Origin: Bacteroidales bacterium | GTDB lineage: Bacteria > Bacteroidota > Bacteroidia > Bacteroidales > UBA932 | Reading direction: 5' to 3' | Length of the DNA stretch: 26,589 nt | Assembly (NCBI GenBank): GCA_017548445.1 | Contig: JAFYZZ010000069.1 | Span: 1 to 26,589 of the forward strand | In this document: positions 23,094 through 26,589 of the stretch, in pieces | Layout: each line of letters begins with the position of its first letter | How positions within the stretch are numbered: the stretch's first letter is position 1 | Notes under the pieces: generated by a model | Told to the model about the DNA's origin: nothing | Database searches by the model: none | Seen by the model: only the letters and a program-made list of their open reading frames with translations | Translations under genes and position numbers: made by a program

Positions 23094-23696
23094 CTATTTG
23101 GCCAGCAAGGTCTTCAGGGCGTCGCGGATGATGCGGACGGTGTTGAAGAGGATGACGGCGGCGATGACGAGGCTCACCGCGGGGTCGATGACGTGCAGGC
23201 CGGTGAGGCTGATGACGATGCCGGAAATGACCACGCCCAGCGACAGCAGCGAATCCGTGGCCATATGCAGGAAGGCGGCGCGGGTATTGATGTCGCCGCG
23301 GTGCCGCATCAGCAGCCAGGCGCTCAGGCCGCTCACGATGATGCCCACTCCGGCCGTCCAGGAGATGGCGGCGCCGTTCACGGGCTCCGGATTGGAGAAC
23401 TTGGCGATGCTCTCGGCCACGATGATGGCCACGGCGACGAGCAGGATCAGGGCATTGAAGAGGGCGATGCCGGCAGAAACCTTGCCGTAGTCCTTTCCGT
23501 CGCTGCGGCGGGCGAGCCGGAAGCCCACGAGCGCGATGATCAGTGCGAAGACGTCGATGAGCTTGTGCCCGGCGTCGGACATCAGGCCGAGCGAGCGGCT
23601 GGCCAGCGCGACCGCCACCTCCAGGACCACGAAACCCACATTGAGCGCGATTGAAACCAGATATGCCTTGTCCAGGCGTTTTTCAGTCGTTTCCAT
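23094..23696 (-). CDS. Cation diffusion facilitator without C-terminal domain
   Basis: The 200-residue protein covers the six-helix CDF membrane domain only. Metal-site residues are visible as His44/Asp48 in TM2 (SDAGHKLID) and His144/Asp148 in TM5 (HMATDSLLS), the HD/HD pattern usual for zinc-type exporters. The protein stops at VRIIRDALKTLLAK, directly after TM6, so the roughly 90-residue cytoplasmic dimerisation domain of typical 290-300-residue members is absent. There is no His-rich loop. The ending looks natural, not frameshifted, because an inverted-repeat element begins right after it. It begins 4 bp after a DUF5686 gene and near a Zn/Cd-type P1B ATPase, which supports a role in metal efflux. 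Confidence 0.88.
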   Translation of the reverse strand: METTEKRLDKAYLVSIALNVGFVVLEVAVALASRSLGLMSDAGHKLIDVFALIIALVGFRLARRSDGKDYGKVSAGIALFNALILLVAVAIIVAESIAKFSNPEPVNGAAISWTAGVGIIVSGLSAWLLMRHRGDINTRAAFLHMATDSLLSLGVVISGIVISLTGLHVIDPAVSLVIAAVILFNTVRIIRDALKTLLAK

Positions 23697-23700
23697 AGAT

Positions 23701-26271
23701 TTACATCGAGATGTGTATGGATACCTTGAAGCCCTGCTTCATCTCGTCGGGTATCCAGTCGTTGTAGTTGATCCGGCGGACGTAGTCCACCCGGAGTATG
23801 TTGAAGATGTTTTCCAGGCCCACCGTGTATTCCATATACGGGGCCTTGCCCAGCAGGTGCGTCCCGTCGGGGAAGGCGTAGAGCCCGTCGCCGCCCAGGG
23901 CGGGATTGTTCTTGTCCGACAGCGAACCCGCCACGGCGCGGAACGAGACCACCTCTCGCAGGCCGAGCCGGTTGATGAGCGGGATGCGGTTCAGGATCCA
24001 TCCCTTGAGGTAGTAGGTGGCCGCGAACTCGGCGTAGCGGTCCATCACGAACTCCATCGGAGACATCAGGTTGAAGGCGTCGTTCTGCAGCAGGAAGGAG
24101 AGGTTGGCGTTGGGGGAGTAGAGCTTGGGCAGCGGAACCCGGTCCCAGATGATGCCGGCCTTCAGCGAGGCGTCGATGTGGCCGAAAGCGGACAGCCAGA
24201 GGCGTTTCTCTATGGAGAAATCCGTGCGGTTGTAGGTGAACGTGCGGTCGAAGCGCCCCAGGGTGTGGGTGAGGCTCAGCACCGGCGCGTCCTTGGTCAG
24301 GGTGAGGGGCGCTTCCTTGCCCAGCCGGTTGGAGTAGAGCGGTTCGCCCGGGGCGTAGCGCAGCCGGGTGGTCCAGCTGTAGTCGTCGAAGCGCATCACG
24401 GGCTCCAGGGCGCCGCCGGGGGCGTACCGCAGGTAGGCGAGCGTGCCGGCGGGCTCCACGCGGTCCAGCCGGAGCTGGGTGTCGAAGGTCACGCGCGAGA
24501 TCCATTCCCGGTCGTAGCGCAACTGCAGCCGGCGCACGTACTGGAGCGGTTGCGCCGTGATGGAACTCATCAGGAAGTGATCGCGGTCCATCAGCGCGAA
24601 ACTCTGCCCGGGGGCCTCCAGGTCGTAGCAGTACTTCAGCGAGAGGTTGTTGCGCAGCGCCTCATAGGGGTGGTAGTCCTTCGGGGTGAAACTGTGCACG
24701 TAGGTGAGGTCGTACTTGAAGCGCTTGTCCTTGAAGCCGTAGGCGGCGTATGCGCTCAGGAAGTTCTGCGGGTTTAGGTTGGCCGTGGTCATTCCGCCGA
24801 TGCGCAGGCGCAGCCCCTCCAGCGTGTTGTAGTGGATGGCGCTGGACAGCGGACCGTAGTCCCAGCGGCTCGCGCTTCGGTCGCGCGCGGTGGGCATAAA
24901 CTCGGTGGTGAGGGTCTCCACGGCATCGATGGCGTCGCTCAGGCGCGGCTCCCGCCGCACTTCCACCTTCAGGCTGTCCAGCACGCGCTCCTTGTCGGTG
25001 AGCGGAACGGGACGCACGTCGAACCAGTAGTCGTCGGGACGCCACCAGTCCGGGTTGTATACCAGGCGGTCCGGGTGGCTGTCCAGGCTGTCCGGCATCG
25101 CGGCGGCCTTGGGCGAGAACTCGTATTCGTGGTGGACGAGCTTGCGGTGGGCATAGAGCTGCTGCATCCACTTGAAGATGTAGAATCGGGCGAAGGTGTT
25201 CTTCTCCATCGACGCCCATACCCCGGAGGGCATCTTCTCGAAGTCCTCCTCGATGGCGAGCTCGCTCACGTAGTTGAGGTTGATGCGCGCGGGAATGCCC
25301 AGGGCGTACCGCTTGATGGCGTAGGTGCCGTCGTTCACGACGTACAGGTGCCCGGTGAATCCGAAGCTCCGGTTGTTGGCAGGCACGAAGGTGAGGTCGA
25401 TGCACTGCGTGCCGTCCACGGACAGTGTGTCGGAGATGTAGTATTTGTAGAAGGTGGTGGCGAGCGTGGGGTTCAGCGGGCTCACGAAGCGGTTGAGCAT
25501 CACCTCCACGTTGTCGTCGAAGATGTCGGAATCGGCGAAGATGGCCTCGATGTTGGCGCCGACGCCACCCTTGTCCAGGAACTCGGCGAATCCCAACAGG
25601 CGGCGGCGCACCACGTAGGTGCGGGCCTTCTTCGGCTGGCGGCGGTAGTAAGTCTGCTCCTCCTGCTCGCGCAGCGAGACCGTCAGCACGGGGGTGTTCT
25701 TGAACTGGGCGGTGTCCACGTATTTCTCGAAGAAGGGGAAGCGGCGCCAGAAGCGGCTGCTGTCGAAGTCCACGTTGAAGTCGTCCAGCGACAGGATGAG
25801 CTTGTCGTAATCGGCCGATTTGTACTGATCCAGGGAACGGACGTGGTTCTGCTCCTTGTGAGCGATCACGTTCCTGGCGAGTTCCACGGCGGGATTGTCC
25901 CGCCTGTGGTAGCGGCCCTCGCGTCCTTTCTTGGGCGTGACCACCGCGCTCTGGAGCCCGTAGGCATCCGGTTTGAGACGGACCTGGAGGCCTTCCGTGA
26001 GCCTGCCCGCCGTCACCGGAACGTTCAGGGTTTCGTAACCGAGCATCTGGAAACTCACCGTGGTCTGCTTCTGGAGGCTTTCCAGCGAGAAGTCGCCCTG
26101 CTCGTCGGTCATCGTGCCGATGCGCGTGCCCAGGAAGATGACGGACACGTAGGGCATAGGCTCGCCCGTTTCGGCGTCGGTGACGGTGCCGCGGACCCGC
26201 GTCGCGTTTTGGGCGGGCAGCAGGACGGTCCCGAGAAAAAGGAGCAATATGAGCAGGCAGGATTTCCTCAT
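23701..26271 (-). CDS. DUF5686 outer-membrane protein with carboxypeptidase-regulatory-like domain
   Basis: The 856-residue protein has a signal peptide (MRKSCLLILLLFLGTVLLPAQ). It is followed by a CarboxypepD_reg-like beta sandwich (about 25-110; VRGTVTDAETGEPMPYVSVIF, GTMTDEQGDFSLE, VSFQMLGYE) and then a long DUF5686 region. The C-terminal half alternates short strands rich in Tyr/Arg/Phe (LKYCYDLEAPG, LRYDREWISRVTFDTQL), as expected for an outer-membrane barrel. It ends at VSIHISM. Function of the family is unknown. The start at 26271 matches the signal peptide. It sits between a P1B ATPase and a CDF transporter, with gaps of 28 and 4 bp. A TATCTTTG box lies upstream. Confidence 0.85.
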   Translation of the reverse strand: MRKSCLLILLLFLGTVLLPAQNATRVRGTVTDAETGEPMPYVSVIFLGTRIGTMTDEQGDFSLESLQKQTTVSFQMLGYETLNVPVTAGRLTEGLQVRLKPDAYGLQSAVVTPKKGREGRYHRRDNPAVELARNVIAHKEQNHVRSLDQYKSADYDKLILSLDDFNVDFDSSRFWRRFPFFEKYVDTAQFKNTPVLTVSLREQEEQTYYRRQPKKARTYVVRRRLLGFAEFLDKGGVGANIEAIFADSDIFDDNVEVMLNRFVSPLNPTLATTFYKYYISDTLSVDGTQCIDLTFVPANNRSFGFTGHLYVVNDGTYAIKRYALGIPARINLNYVSELAIEEDFEKMPSGVWASMEKNTFARFYIFKWMQQLYAHRKLVHHEYEFSPKAAAMPDSLDSHPDRLVYNPDWWRPDDYWFDVRPVPLTDKERVLDSLKVEVRREPRLSDAIDAVETLTTEFMPTARDRSASRWDYGPLSSAIHYNTLEGLRLRIGGMTTANLNPQNFLSAYAAYGFKDKRFKYDLTYVHSFTPKDYHPYEALRNNLSLKYCYDLEAPGQSFALMDRDHFLMSSITAQPLQYVRRLQLRYDREWISRVTFDTQLRLDRVEPAGTLAYLRYAPGGALEPVMRFDDYSWTTRLRYAPGEPLYSNRLGKEAPLTLTKDAPVLSLTHTLGRFDRTFTYNRTDFSIEKRLWLSAFGHIDASLKAGIIWDRVPLPKLYSPNANLSFLLQNDAFNLMSPMEFVMDRYAEFAATYYLKGWILNRIPLINRLGLREVVSFRAVAGSLSDKNNPALGGDGLYAFPDGTHLLGKAPYMEYTVGLENIFNILRVDYVRRINYNDWIPDEMKQGFKVSIHISM

Positions 26272-26283
26272 CGTAAAACCCTG

Positions 26284-26291
26284 CAAAGATA
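26284..26291 (-). promoter_or_regulatory. -7 promoter box ahead of the DUF5686/CDF unit
   Basis: Minus-strand TATCTTTG matches TAnnTTTG in the 28-bp gap after the P1B ATPase, 12 bases ahead of the start codon. The DUF5686/CDF pair may therefore be transcribed separately from the ATPase. Confidence 0.4.
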
Positions 26292-26299
26292 ACAAAAAA

Positions 26300-26589
26300 C
26301 TACCGTAATGCGCGCATCGCGTTCACGACCGCGAGCACCGTCACGCCCACGTCTGCGAAGACGGCCATCCACATCGTGGCCAGTCCGCAGGCGGCGAGCG
26401 CCAGCACGGCGAGCTTGATGCCGATGGCCAGGTACATATTCTCCCGGGCGATGCGGCGGGTGCGGCGGGCGATCCCGATGGCGTCGGCGACCTTGGAGGG
26501 CTTGTCGTCCATCAGCACCACGTCGGCGGCTTCGATGGCCGCTTCGGAGCCCAGTGCGCCCATCGCCACGCCCAGGTCGGCGCGGGCGA
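26300..26589 (-). CDS. P1B-type heavy-metal ATPase, C-terminal part (5' end beyond window)
   Basis: About 95 residues are visible, open to the window edge. ARADLGVAMGALGSEAAIEAADVVLM is the end of the P domain after the catalytic hinge, and the Gly-rich pattern is that of Zn/Cd/Co-type pumps of the CadA/ZntA group. It is followed by the last two membrane helices (MYLAIGIKLAVLALAACG and WMAVFADVGVTVLAVVNAMR), where the Asp of FADVGVTVL corresponds to the TM8 metal-ligand Asp of ZntA. The pump would export divalent metal at the expense of ATP. The phosphorylation site and any N-terminal metal-binding domain lie outside the window. Confidence 0.85.
   Translation of the reverse strand, partial: ARADLGVAMGALGSEAAIEAADVVLMDDKPSKVADAIGIARRTRRIARENMYLAIGIKLAVLALAACGLATMWMAVFADVGVTVLAVVNAMRALR

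Overview
This looks like chromosomal DNA from a GC-rich member of the Bacteroidales. The lineage call rests on gene families typical of that order (DUF5686 outer-membrane proteins with a carboxypeptidase-regulatory N-domain, DUF4301, GIN/DUF2807 lipoproteins, GSCFA, Bacteroidota-type YebC and PdxB), on AT-rich start regions without Shine-Dalgarno sequences, and on repeated TAnnTTTG (-7) promoter boxes, one with a well-spaced TTTG -33 box. Genus cannot be fixed; an uncultured gut or rumen lineage is a guess.

Layout: (1) 1-2153, minus: end of a sodium-pumping methylmalonyl-CoA decarboxylase operon (carboxyltransferase, gamma-type membrane subunit, biotin carrier cut by the window edge), the energy-conserving step of succinate-to-propionate fermentation. 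(2) 2213-6887, minus: a secreted histidine phosphatase, then a secreted glycosidase-like protein paired with a Tat-exported Gfo/Idh/MocA oxidoreductase. (3) 7010-9513: an AT-richer islet of small unknown proteins, including a putative four-gene unit with one secreted protein and two lipoproteins, one of which has an Imm32-like tail. (4) 9514-9931: a gene-free stretch with an inverted-repeat element, a terminator and a tRNA-Pro whose anticodon reads AGG. (5) 9998-13965, minus: tightly overlapping recF, DUF721, pdxB, DUF4301. (6) 14034-15466, plus: TPR membrane protein and YebC, followed by terminators. (7) 15697-18414, minus: an ABC transporter, GntR/YtrA repressor and GIN lipoprotein operon with a full promoter and a palindromic operator on the transcription start. 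(8) 18500-22961: GSCFA hydrolase carrying an in-frame palindromic insertion, a 5'-nucleotidase lipoprotein, Ffh, and a stand-alone AraC-type HTH protein. (9) 22963-26589: a second inverted-repeat element between convergent genes, a CDF metal transporter without its C-terminal domain, a DUF5686 outer-membrane protein, and the end of a Zn/Cd-type P1B ATPase.

Most of the window is ordinary core genome. The less ordinary signals are three separate palindromic or inverted-repeat elements (one inside a coding sequence in frame), the A34 anticodon of the tRNA-Pro, a PdxB in which the expected catalytic Arg is Gln, the small-protein islet beside the tRNA, and the repressor/operator layout of the ABC operon. 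No CRISPR array, rRNA, prophage, transposase gene or complete unknown system was found.
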